A stretch of 64,000 nucleotides of DNA from Ectobius pallidus (lineage: Eukaryota; Arthropoda; Insecta; Blattodea; Ectobiidae). The first letter of the stretch is position 1. Every line of letters begins with the position of its first letter. Below are positions 1-10,800 of the stretch, piece after piece. A model generated the notes under the pieces. The model was not told the origin of the DNA, did not search any database, and saw only the letters and a list, made by a program, of their open reading frames with translations. The stretch lies in the NCBI GenBank assembly GCA_964059195.1, contig CAXKWD010000007.1, positions 2,108,001-2,172,000 of the forward strand, in the 5' to 3' direction. A program made the position numbers and the translations under genes.

Positions 1-676
1 GATTGTCTTACCACCTGTCCCTCTGCCTTCTCTCGGAAAATAAGCGTAACAAAATTCACATAGGTAACGAAACCTCTACTTGGAGGCCCTTCGCCCCAAC
101 ATGGGGGTTATATGACAAAAGTTAGTCATTAGAAAAGAACAATAAATGAAATAAACTTCTTATTTATAGCAAATCGGTTCTTGAAAAAATATTAGAAAGC
201 ATTCAGTTTTTAGGCAAAAACCTTTAAATCGATTTACCCCAAAACACTGTTTTTGTAGTTTCGTCTCTCTGATCCTAAATGGGCGAGTATTTCCTGTATG
301 ACCAAATATTTCAAATTGGCAATTTTTACTAAATCTCCTGCACTTTGGTTTGTAGACATTGCCTGAAAGTATTCATTAACACTTTCCACACCATGCCCGT
401 ACATGATACGTTCCGCATTTTATTCCCGCGTGAACCAAGACCGTATCCCTTATGTTGCACGCGTTCCCTTGCTAAGCAATGGGAGAATACATGGTGTAAT
501 ACAGGATTTGAACAGATAAACACGAAGCTTAGTTTATGAACTTCCCAACAGTGTGTGCTTCTTACACTTTTATCGATTCTTGTATCAATGTATATTGACT
601 TTTTTTTTATCGAATTTATATCGGCCTACTGCGATTACTAGAACATCAACAAGAAACTAGGTTAGCATTCGTGAAG
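1..676. other. No gene recognised
   Basis: AT-rich DNA. The longest open frames (about 64 codons near 345-539) show no domain, splice sites or family resemblance that I can name. The right part, from about 540, may be the 5' portion of the piggyBac-like relic that follows. Confidence 0.5.
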
Positions 677-967
677 ATGTCAGAATTGGATGAATTTTGT
701 TTTTTAAGCTTTTCTCCTGTTGATCAAAATGTTTATTCTGGTTCTTCTTGATCATATCAAGATTTATCTACTGATGAAGATGATGTGTGCAGACAAAGAA
801 AAGAAAGGAACTGGACAAAAGTGAGAAGGGAGTCAAGATGGTGCAAAGTGTGTAACATTGGACTGTGTATGCCAGAAAGCTTCAAAGAATATCACACATG
901 TGTTAATTACTGGACAATATGCAACCAAAATGTTGTCAGCATTCTATGTTATGTATTGTTTCAGTAA
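677..967 (+). pseudogene. piggyBac-like transposase relic, N- and C-terminal ends joined
   Basis: An ATG at 677 opens an acidic N-terminal stretch (MSELDEF..., then DLSTDEDD). After one in-frame TGA at 749-751 this runs straight into a Cys/His segment reading CKVCNIGLCMPESF followed by EYHT. That spacing resembles the cysteine-rich tail of piggyBac transposases. The whole catalytic middle, normally about 450 residues, is missing, so this looks like an internally deleted copy. TTAA followed by CCCTCC lies near 1,000 and could be one terminus, but I did not find a partner. No activity is expected. The family call rests on the Cys-rich tail only. Confidence 0.5.
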
Positions 968-1640
968 TTTTAGTTAGTAATTTTGCAATAAATAGGTTTT
1001 TAACCCTCCAAACCTTGAAAAAATTATTTCCGAAAAAAATAAATCCCCAAAAGAGCCTCCCATTTATCTGCCTGTGATATATTTATATGAGAGTGAATAA
1101 AAAAAAAAAAAAATAATAAAAAAATAAAAAATAAAAATAAAATATTAACCAATTTCTAGAAAGAGGAAGTTTCAATCGTCATGGCTAAGTAATTCATTAT
1201 TTTGTATTATTGTGTATGTTTTAAAAAAATCACAAAGTCGGAAGAAAACGCCCGGTTCACTGGATGATAACGCTGAAAAATGGCACAGTGTGGAAAGTGT
1301 TAAGGTTATGATGTGGCACACTTGAATTTTAAGTCTGGTGTTAAATGAACAAAGCATTACATCGACAGGAACAACTGACGTGGTGACGTCATTTGTTATT
1401 TTCCCATTTGTTTGCTGCTCAAATTCATTTACGAGTATTTTCTAGTTTTCATTTAGCAAAAGTAAAAAGCTAATTACCGTACACATTGTATTTTCCAACT
1501 ATAAGATGAACCTTCATTTTTAGGATGGGAAATATTAGGGGAAAAAATTTAATGTGATTCTAAACCAAAATTTTTAAAAGGGAATAATATACGTCATCTA
1601 ATGTAGGAAACAATGCAAGGGCATGAACACTAATCTGTAC
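968..1640. other. Intergenic, A-rich tract, no gene
   Basis: Contains an A-rich low-complexity stretch near 1,099-1,140 and short frames without recognisable features. Nothing else seen. Confidence 0.5.
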
Positions 1641-1695
1641 TTAATGACTAGGGATAGGAATTTTTCGCGATCGCGAATTTAACGATTTTTATTAA

Positions 1696-2376
1696 CCCTT
1701 TCACTGCTAACGACGGAACTGTGACGGCGCGGAGAATGGCACCTACGTGTGCTATTGACGGAACTGTTCCGCCCGCGAATTTGGTGCTATGAACAAGACG
1801 ATTCCACAAGGCATGGAATTTTTTAACATGGTTTTAACGAAAGGATAGTGTCCTGCCATCTATTGGGGTTAGATAGAACTTAATTTCATTGCTTTCCCTG
1901 CTCTGTGGTGCAATTTGTAGACGAAAATGTGAGGCCTTGCACAATGTTGCCGCGAAGTTAGTGCTACGACTAAGACAATTGCTCGTAGAATAGAATTTTT
2001 TTTACATGGTTTCAACGAAAGGATAGTGTCCTGCCATCTCTTGGGGTTAGATAGAAATTATTTTCATTGCTTTCCTTGCCCTGTGGTGCAATCTGGAGAC
2101 GAAAATATGAGGCCTTGCACAATGTTGTGATGTCTGAAGAAGCCATTGAACTCACGAGTCATATGACAAGCGGGGAATCACGTCAAGGCCATGGTATGTT
2201 CAATTTCAACACAGTCATTGCTTTCACGAGCAAGGAAAAACATTTCTAACGTGATGACGAAGTTCTGGCGTATTTTAAAACTGCCTTCTTATTTTTCGGA
2301 TTTAGCGCAGAGTGACAGTGAAAATATCTCAGCAAGGAGGGTATGTCAGCTTGCCTATATCTCAGCAGTGAAAGGG
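1696..2376. mobile_element. piggyBac-type MITE (TTAA target site)
   Basis: The element starts CCCTTTCACTGCT and ends with the exact inverse AGCAGTGAAAGGG. It is flanked on both sides by TTAA (1,692-1,695 and 2,377-2,380). A TTAA target with CCC/GGG tips is the piggyBac signature. It is 681 bp, has no transposase, and contains an internal tandem duplication. It is inserted in the hAT element. Confidence 0.8.
1773..2127. repeat. Two-copy tandem repeat, about 177 bp unit
   Basis: Unit 1 (1,773-1,949) and unit 2 (1,950-2,127) share long blocks, such as AAAGGATAGTGTCCTGCCAT and GAGGCCTTGCACAATGTTG, with scattered substitutions. It lies inside the piggyBac-type MITE. Confidence 0.8.
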
Positions 2377-2457
2377 TTAAGAACTGTATTAGGAATGATA
2401 ACTAGCTTCAACACACACAACAGTACCCTAAAAAATGTTTTTTGTAATCGCGAATTG

Positions 2458-2570
2458 ATGCGAATTTTTACTTTAAAATGCGATTTTGGCACGAATTTTT
2501 ACTTTAAAATGCTATTTTGGGGGGAATTTTTACTTTAAAATGAGATTTTGGCACGAATTTTTACTTTGTT
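2458..2570. repeat. 32-bp tandem repeat, about 3.5 copies
   Basis: The block GAATTTTTACTTTAAAATG recurs every 31-32 bp. It is the interior of the hAT element, to the right of the MITE. Confidence 0.75.
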
Positions 2571-2597
2571 GCGAGAAAGAGGCCGAAAACGAAAAAA

Positions 2598-2841
2598 CCG
2601 GTTGATCTACCGTAGCTGGTTACCTTCTTCCAAGCACCGCCACCTATCGATTATCTCGAATCTCCAGGCCTATCGATGTATGAATCGATTTAACATCGAA
2701 AATATATAGATTATTTAATTGAAACATCATAAAACAGGCATCAAAATGTGGAAGCAAGTGATGATAGCGGCATTACAGAATATGCGTGTATGATGAGTTG
2801 CTCAGAAGTAAAAGTAAAAGTAAAGTAAAGTAAAGTAAAGT

Positions 2842-2880
<39 letters not shown>

Positions 2881-3189
2881 CATATGGAAATGCAAATAAC
2901 GGCAACAAAGTGGTTATGAAAAATAGAAAAATCGCACGAAATTCAACACTGAAAGTCATATGAGGTGTAAAGTACAGATTTCTGTTTTCTTTTTCGTCAA
3001 TTTTATTTAATTGTATTAACTTAAGTCAGCTGATACTTTCTTTTTCTTATGAGGCCTATTTCAGCTAAGACACGTGTTACCTTAATATTATGAATATGGG
3101 GCAATTTATTATTATTTTTCCTTTACTTTACTGTTAAAAAGGCAGGTGTGGGTTAAATTCAGGGGGGGCTTATATTCGGATAAATGCGA
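2598..3189. mobile_element. Truncated copy of the TIR element seen at 24,583-25,316
   Basis: It shares long blocks with 24,695-25,316, including CTATCGATTATCTCGAATCT (CATCTATC variants) and the right tip GGCTTATATTCGGATAAATG. The left end is missing. A pentanucleotide array and poly-A lie inside it. Confidence 0.7.
2806..2876. repeat. (AAAGT)n microsatellite and A30 tract
   Basis: About eight AAAGT units followed by about 30 uninterrupted A. Confidence 0.9.
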
Positions 3190-3234
3190 TATTAGGATTC
3201 GATTAGTATTAGTACAACGTATTTAGTTCTCCTT

Positions 3235-3372
3235 GGAGTTTGGCGTTGTGGATGCCGTGCGCAAATGCAGACTGCGAAAGATTTTTTTCTGCATAGCGTA
3301 TTGAGTGACAGGCGCCATCGTTTGTCACAAGGGAACGTTGAACTTTTTAGTGAGATGTTCTTTGAAGGATAA
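3235..3372 (+). pseudogene. hAT transposase C-terminal relic (dimerisation domain)
   Basis: One frame reads ANADCERFFSA. After a one-base shift the next frame reads VLSDRRHRLSQGNVELF and ends in TAA at 3,370-3,372. This is the order and spacing of the C-terminal hAT dimerisation domain. The frameshift and the loss of everything upstream show it is dead. Its place just inside the right inverted repeat fits the parent element. Confidence 0.7.
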
Positions 3373-3640
3373 ACTTTACTTAGCCTTGTACATATTGTGT
3401 CTTGATCGAGTTTAAATGTGTATTATTTAGCCTTTTGTAAATATTGTGTCTTGATTGGGTTTAAATGTGTATAATTTAATTCGATTGTATGGTTTAAGCA
3501 CATAAAAGGTATGCTTCCCCGTGAATCTGCTATAGTTTCAAAAGTACCGAAAAGTTCAATTGAAACCACCGAATTTCACATTTCAAAGTACCGCTTTCTC
3601 CGGTTTGAAAACACCGAAAAATTCCCATCTCTATTAATGA

Positions 3641-4694
3641 CTAAAACAAATGAAAACAGTAATAGACAGTAATAAATGAAGTATTAAAATGAAAAATACC
3701 AGTAACTCAAAAAATGTTGCATTTTATAATTTGCCTAGGCCGTACAGGTTGAGTTGCTGTTATTAAGTCTATTTTATTTTCCTGATTGAGCTCAATGGTA
3801 CACAACATGTATTTTAATACAGTGTGTCCAACTGAAAAGTTTTAAAATAAAGGACATGCACAGAGTGAAAAGGCAGGTGTGGGGGGCGAAGTTAAATACA
3901 ACACATTATACTAATATACCGTTGATAACAATATGGTACAGTTTGGAGTCTGTTTTTATCACTGCTTTCATCTGTAGCAACTAAAAAGGAACCTTGAACA
4001 AGAGTCTGAACAATCTGAAAACCTGCAGAGTTCTTTGGAGGAAAAGTCCAGCTTAAATTTTAGTTTTAATTCTTTATTTTTTATTTTTATAATACATTTA
4101 TAATTAATTGTACACATTATGCAATAACATAAAAATACAAAACTCAGCATGTTTTCAGCTTAAATCTGTGTTCAGACATGTTAAAAAAAGAAAAAGCTTT
4201 TTTTAATGGCCTCTTGATAGGCTATATAATAATTCTGGAAACTGTTCTCAACTAGCTGAAAAAAGGACAGCACTAAAAAAAGGACAATTAAAGGACTTTT
4301 TTTAATAGTCACCATTTTATAAGGACAGAAAAAAAAAATAAAAAAAATAAATTTCTTTTTCTTCTTGGGACCATCCAACTTTCAACGCTCTGTTTTCAAG
4401 GCAAAAAGTGCACCTTGTGGTCTAAAAATATTGTATTTACTTATGTTATAGCAATAGGCTTACTACACAAGAGCCATTTCAAGCAACTAGAAAGTATCTA
4501 CAGACCTTGATCTCTTATAATATAAATTTTCCTGAGACGGCAGCAAGTTACAGAGGATTCTCAGTATTTACTTTATCCTGAATGTTTGTACATGCGAAAT
4601 ACCTTTAACACATCTATTGGTTTCATTCATAGATGTCTAGATTTCAACATGTACAAAAACAGACTTAACGCAGCACAGGGGACAGAGTACTCAC
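3641..4694. other. 3' flank of the Rb-family gene, no gene
   Basis: AT-rich, with short A/T runs near 4,290-4,360. No coding signal. Any 3' UTR of the minus-strand gene should lie here. I could not fix a poly-A site. Confidence 0.5.
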
Positions 4695-4874
4695 CTATTC
4701 TTGCTGCTGCCCAAGGCGATCGCCAATGAGATCGTGCAGCCTCTTGGCTACAACGGGGGCCGGTTGTTTAGGCGGAGACACATCGCCTTCAGAAATGTCA
4801 TCCAGGGCCAATCTCTTGCCTGTTGTTCTTCTCGAGGCATCGACCTGGATCATGTTGTTGATAGCACGTAGATC
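4695..4874 (-). CDS. Rbf: Rb-family last coding exon
   Basis: Follows TTGCAG. Encodes DLRAINNMIQVDASRR...RLHDLIGDRLGQQQE and stops at TAG (4,695-4,697). The direct join SPAK|DLRAINNM keeps frame and matches p107/p130 tails. A donor-like GTGAGT follows the stop immediately, so the 3' UTR may be spliced. Confidence 0.9.
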   Translation of the reverse strand, partial: DLRAINNMIQVDASRRTTGKRLALDDISEGDVSPPKQPAPVVAKRLHDLIGDRLGQQQE

Positions 4875-7800
4875 CTGCAACGAGACATCATGATTATTTA
4901 CCTAGGACATGCAAGGGCAGTTGATTTAACTCAAGCACCTCTTCTTACCTTGTGATGCTGGAAACAGGGATCTGGATGCAACAGGGAACTGGTAACAGGA
5001 AATGTTGAGAGGTTCACACTGGAGGAAAACAGAATGTTGTTAGATTTGCATGTTTAGGGTGACCATAATATTTTGAGATTAAAACAGGACTTCCCCCTAT
5101 CCCCCAAAAATTGCACTGTTGTTATTATTATAGGAGGAAAATTCCTCCGACACTGGGACTTGAACCCAGGACCTTTGGCTATTCGTACCAATGCTCTACC
5201 AACTGAGCTAAGCCGGAGTTCAATTCTCAAGGCCTCTTGAGAGGTTGAGTCTAAGAGAGATGAAAATGGGGACTTTAGAAAGCTGCATAACGACGAGCTT
5301 CATAACCTGTTCTTGTCATCGGATATAGTAAGGGTCATTAAATCACAGAAATATCTCAAAAATATTAACTTTGAGACCCAACAAAATTGACTTTAAAACA
5401 AATTAAAACGAAGTGATGTAAACAGTGGAGCATACTTAATATTGAGAAAAGTCGAAAAATAAAATCACTTTTGACTTCACTTATGTTAATTTATAAAAAA
5501 CTTTTCTCAACAATAGAATTAACTTTACTGATGACGGTAACATTTGAATGGCTGCTTTCAAGGCCTGAAGACTGTTTAGTGTTACAACGAAACTGTTCAT
5601 GGGCAAACAAAAACTACAATTGCAATTTGAGTTAGTATTTGCTACATCATGCAATGTGTCAGCTAGAATCTGGGAGAAATGAAACTTAGACTTCAAACAT
5701 GCAATTTTGTTAATTATGGACACTTGCATATTACAATGAAACACAAGATAGGAAGGGGATGATTTGAAATTGCAATGGTTATGTCTTACTTTGGCAGGGC
5801 TTCGGCTGAAGCAGTAGCTGAGCTGTTGTTGTTCCTGCGGCAAGGGTGAAGCCGGCATCGAGCGGATGAACACCGAATGCTTGTCAGAAACTCGCCGGTA
5901 GGGAGACATGGGCTGGTTCCTCGTCAGTGGCAACGGCGACAGAGTCAAGTTCTCGTTATCGCCGCTAGAGGAGAGCTTGGGGGCGAATTCCTTCACTTGC
6001 TGAACATAAATTGTATTGTAGAACTTGATTAGATCCCCTCGATCCTCGCATTCGAAGCTGCTCGACGTACCTGCCAGGTGTGTGGGCGTTGGTGGAGCCG
6101 TCACAGGTAGGGTGCTCGAGGAACGGATCCCATCTTTGTGTTCGTCCGTTGTCGCTGCAACACAACCCTTCATATTAAAAACTGTGACCTAATAAGTTAT
6201 AACCAGGGCATGGATTCTAATGACATGTCATTTTTATTGATGCTGCATAGACATTGCCAACTTGTGGATAAATCCTAATCATGGCTTCTAGATTATAGAA
6301 ATGCACTTTTATAAAAGTCATTTTATGCAATTTTATATTTTTAGGGCATTTATTTCAATTTTAGGTCATTATTTTGTCATTTTCATGTCATTTGCTTCCT
6401 TATTTAGTCATTTTCATGTATTTACATTGAGTGTATTAACTTTTTCCATCGCTAGCGGTGCTGTCTTTGAAGTGGTGTTTGTTTAATGGAAGGAAAAATT
6501 CAGCATTAAAGTCGGAAGTGAGAATCAAAGAAACGCCAAAATTTTGTAGTATATTACTATTTGTTATTAGATTGACTTGGCACCAGAGTCTGCCACCTGC
6601 TTGGATTTGAGAGTGCAAACTACTGTTTACCTACCCTCAATAAACAACAGTATAATCCGGGAGACCACAAAAGGATGTGCCGAGTTTTGACTCACCAGTG
6701 CTTAAGTGCCAGTTTAAATTTCCGTGAGAAAAGAACATTCACATCATTACAGCTATTTACAGTTTTTACAATTACGTACAAACTAGTCTATAACTTTGAG
6801 TGTACAATAATTATTTTTTATAAATAAAATATCAGTTTTTAGGTCATTTTTTATAATTATTAAGTCATTTTCCTTCAAATTTAGGGTCATTTCATAGGTC
6901 ATTTTTCAAAGAATTTTAGGTCATCAAAATCTCAGATGTCAGGGAAGAAAGAAATGAAGTTGTTCAAACTCTCAAACAGAATTTGTTCATATCCACACTG
7001 ATTTACAAAAAAATAGGATCAGGTAAACTGATGGAGTTAACAGGTTACATTTCAGAAACTATTGAGTTTTAGACCACGGTTTCTTGGGAAAGTTTCATGA
7101 ACTTATGTGAAGGAATAAGTGGGGTAACTAGAATATTAACAGAACCAATTTACAGCAAATTCCTCACATCTAAAGTAAGGCGTGATATAATAAGTTTATA
7201 AACATCTGACTGCATGAGACATAGGCTGGAGAGATGTTTAAATAATCATATGTTGTCCATGGCAATCTCTATGTGGAGCTCACTTGATTAATGGCAAAGC
7301 TTTTGAAAATGTAATATAGTAAACAATATCCACCTTATACTATGAAGGGTATTAAACCGCAGAAATTTTTTGATACAAGGTTAACTACTATCGAAAATAT
7401 AAAAGAGAAAAGTCCAAATGCAAATTAGCTTGTATTACAAAATGTATCAAGAAATCAAAGTACAATAAATTACAGTGGAACCTTGTTAGCACGTTCCTCA
7501 TTACCAAAGTACGTTGACTTTTGGAAGTCCCGGAATGCAACTTGTTTCATGTGTGATCTTTCAGAATAAAGTGGATTTCTTCAATTTCAGCAAGTTTTAA
7601 TTTTTTGAAATCAAATTATTAGGCCTACGTATTCATTTATGTAATATAAATCTCTTGTAACTAATAGCTTGGCATAAAAGCTCCTGTGTGTCACTGTGGG
7701 TAATTCTAAGCCATTTGGATGCACTTTTATTCTGTACTGAGCAACTTAAAAAACATATCTAGATATTCCCTTCGATTTAAAAAAAAATTTTAATAGTACA

Positions 7801-10800
7801 TTTTCCTGTTTAAGACGTTTATTTTTTTGGTTCCTAGAAAAACGTGTTAACGAGGTTCCACTGTATTACATTAAAAACTTTACCTTAGGCATTAGGCCCA
7901 GATATAGTCATGAATACAGTAAAACCCTGATAATACACGCCCGTTTTTATGCTGTCCCACGTTATACGCTCTTTTCATCCGGTCCCTTGACATCACGATA
8001 TAATATCCCCCTCTTAATACGCTAAACTAAACTAAACTCCGTGGCGCTACATCCCCGGAAGGACTTGGCCTACCACCCGACCGCTGAATCATCTCCCGTA
8101 GGCAGATGGCAGGATTGGGGGGCATGTGGTCAGCATGCCGACACCCACGGCCGTTAATGGTGGTTTTCTGGACCGGAGCCGCTACTTCTCTATCAAGTAG
8201 CTCCTCAGTTTGGAATCACGAGGCTGAGTGCACCCCTACCAGACCTCCCAACCTCAGAAAAATCCGAGGAGGTACCGGGAATCGAACCCGGGCCGACGGA
8301 TCTGTAGTCAGCAACGCTAACCACAAGACCACGACGGCGGACTCTTAATACGCTCGTCATCCTATTTAATACACTCTTTCGTCTGCCGAATCGTGCTTTT
8401 AAGAATACTGAGAAAAATATTTTCCAGACTTCTACATTTACTGTTAGTGCCTTCACATTCAATAGAATGGAATGCAACTCTTGAGTACCTGCAAGACTAT
8501 TCTGCCAGTTTTAAATCGTATTGTGACTTGATCTTGTGTAGAAGTGCAAAGTGAGTTGTTAGTGCCAACACGAGTAAAGGAGTGAAATGGAAAGTTATGT
8601 CGAGAAATTAGAAATTCTTTGTAAACATGATGAAAACACCAGTATGAATCAGAAACAGTTGGCGGAATCATTACGAATCCCTTCATCGAAGCTTAGAACA
8701 ATAGTGAAAAATTGTGAAGCTGCTTACGAATTGTACTGTACTGTATTTGTTTTTACTTTTTTCTGAAAGGAAAGAATATAAAATACCCCTCAGCATAATT
8801 ACTGTATTTAATCCTTAATTTGATTCAACAATGTTTATTTTGATTCATATCTTGGCGTTAAAACTTTTAAAATGTAAAAATAATCCACTCTCTCTAATAC
8901 GCGGCCCCTTGAAGAGCGTCTTGCCGAGGTTTCACTGTACACAAAAAATTATTCTACCTAGTTATAAGCATATATTACTACAGATGTTGAGTGTATTGTC
9001 TTCAAGTAACACAATGTGGATATGTAAATTAAATCCCTAATTTAAAGGTCTCTTCACGTATAAAATTAATCGTAATTACTAGGGACCGGATTTTTAGGTT
9101 TTTAAAAACACTGTTTTAGGTTTTCCATTAGGTGAAATAGTTTTTTTTAGGTTTTTTTTGTCCAAAATGTCGTTTTCGGGTAGAATAATTGGTTTAGTGA
9201 ATTTGAATGTGCTACATAGGATTCAATACATAATTAACACATATTCTTAAAACACAGTGTGACCACTAAGTGTGAATAACAGGACAATACTAAAGGCTTA
9301 AGGCAAACAAACGATTTAAAACACAGAAATCTATATCCTTGTTCATACACGGCAACGGTTGTTCGTACGAATATTTTAAAAGGAATACGCCAGTACTCTA
9401 CACTTCCTTTCTTGATACTGTCCATCCTATACAGGAGCGTACTTTCAGCTTTTTAACTGGGGTGGCAAGGTCTGCCGGGGGGTCTGGGGGTATGGAAATG
9501 TTTTAAAATTTGGCGTTAAAATGATGTGGTTTAAGCATATTTTAAAACTTTTTGGGGTGGCAAAAAGAGGGGTTTGGGAATTCTGGGGTGGCAACTGCCA
9601 CTCCTTGCCACCCCGTAATTACACCGCTGATCCTAGACGACAATGGGTTGAACGAAACGCTGGTGGTATTAATTTCAACCTGACAAAAGTTATTGTCTCT
9701 CTGCAAAATATAGATTCCTCAACTGACAAACAAAAAAGACAAAAAAAAGTAGCCTAAATGAGATATTTTAGGTTTTATATCCCGTTTAGGTATATTTAGG
9801 TTTTTATACCCCATTTAGGTACTTTTAGGTGCCACAGAATTAATGTGGGTGAATCGTATGGACATGATTCGAAAAAGTGTATGAGCGCTTTTTGTTTTGG
9901 AAGTAAGGAAAAAAATAGGTAAAAACCTAAGAATCCGGTCCCTAGTAATTACATATTGTGTTATCAACTACTTAAAAGACAAAATAAAATAATAAAATCA
10001 TAAACAATTTAAAATTAACTTGAGTCTTGGCCAATAAATGTTTATATAGCCTCGTCATATACAAGCATCACTGGTTGTACATTGTTCATATTTACAAAAT
10101 GCTGGATATTAAGAAAACAAACTTGCAGGCACAATTCTTGCTGTTGTAACTTTTCCAATATATGTAGTAGTTTGTCCGAGTATCAGTTTTGTTTTCTGCA
10201 ATTGTTGCTATTTTGAAAATATATTAATGAATTTTTTGAATACACAGCAAACTCCATGGGTAAATTAACCTGTTAAGCTGGCTGGGGCCTCGCTGAGTAG
10301 GGACACTCAGTTGTTAATGAAAACGCTGGTTATACCGAATATTATGACAAATGTAGTAGCCTGAAGCAAGGAACATGTGTTTCCACTGACTTTGAAACCT
10401 CAAATGATTGTATTAGTAACACAGACATGACCTACATGTTTGTCTATGCACGATGCCCAGCCAAATCTACTGCATGCAGAGATCTGGAATTTTAAACATA
10501 GATGGACTGAAGGGTTTCCAAATGCACCTTGAAGCTGAATTTTTAATTACTGCTTTCATTCACGAGTTATGAGTGAAAAACTGGCAGAAAACGTGATTAT
10601 TTTGCACTATCGAAGCATCAGTAGTTTTCGGTATTACATTTCAATTGTCAAATCAATTGCAGGTGGCTTTGCCTTTTTTTCATAATTTGGAAATAAAAGC
10701 ATCGCAATATTTTCAATACATCGCATGCACAAAGTTTAGGAATGAAGTTTTTTTGACAGTGAAACTATACTAATTATTCAAAGTAGTCGAACGTTTGAAA

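Larger units (their letters stand above)
1649..3633. mobile_element. hAT-superfamily element with nested insertions
   Basis: The ends are inverted repeats. The left reads TAGGGATAGGAATTTTTCG and the right, reverse-complemented, TAGAGATGGGAATTTTTCG (17 of 19 match). Both sides are flanked by the same 8-bp duplication TTAATGAC (1,641-1,648 and 3,634-3,641). Eight-base duplications are typical of hAT elements, and a hAT dimerisation-domain relic sits inside near the right end. The interior is interrupted by a piggyBac-type MITE (1,696-2,376) and a piece of another TIR element (2,598-3,189), so this is the oldest layer of the nest. It is non-autonomous and decayed. Confidence 0.85.
7917..8937. 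mobile_element. Tigger/pogo-like element relic with a SINE inside
   Basis: Ends CAGTAAAACCCTGATAATAC and, inverted, CAGTGAAACCTCG, with TA at both borders. The interior has a SINE (8,024-8,341) and the N-terminal DNA-binding part of a transposase (8,587-8,766). About 1 kb remains of an expected 2-3 kb, so it is internally deleted. Confidence 0.75.

Noticed and set aside
5146..5217. Functional tRNA gene
   Set aside because: C33, an acceptor mismatch and a repeat-like tail; same doubts for 21,475 and 56,876.
8106..8348. 80-codon ORF
   Set aside because: Lies inside the tRNA-derived SINE; reads through its body.
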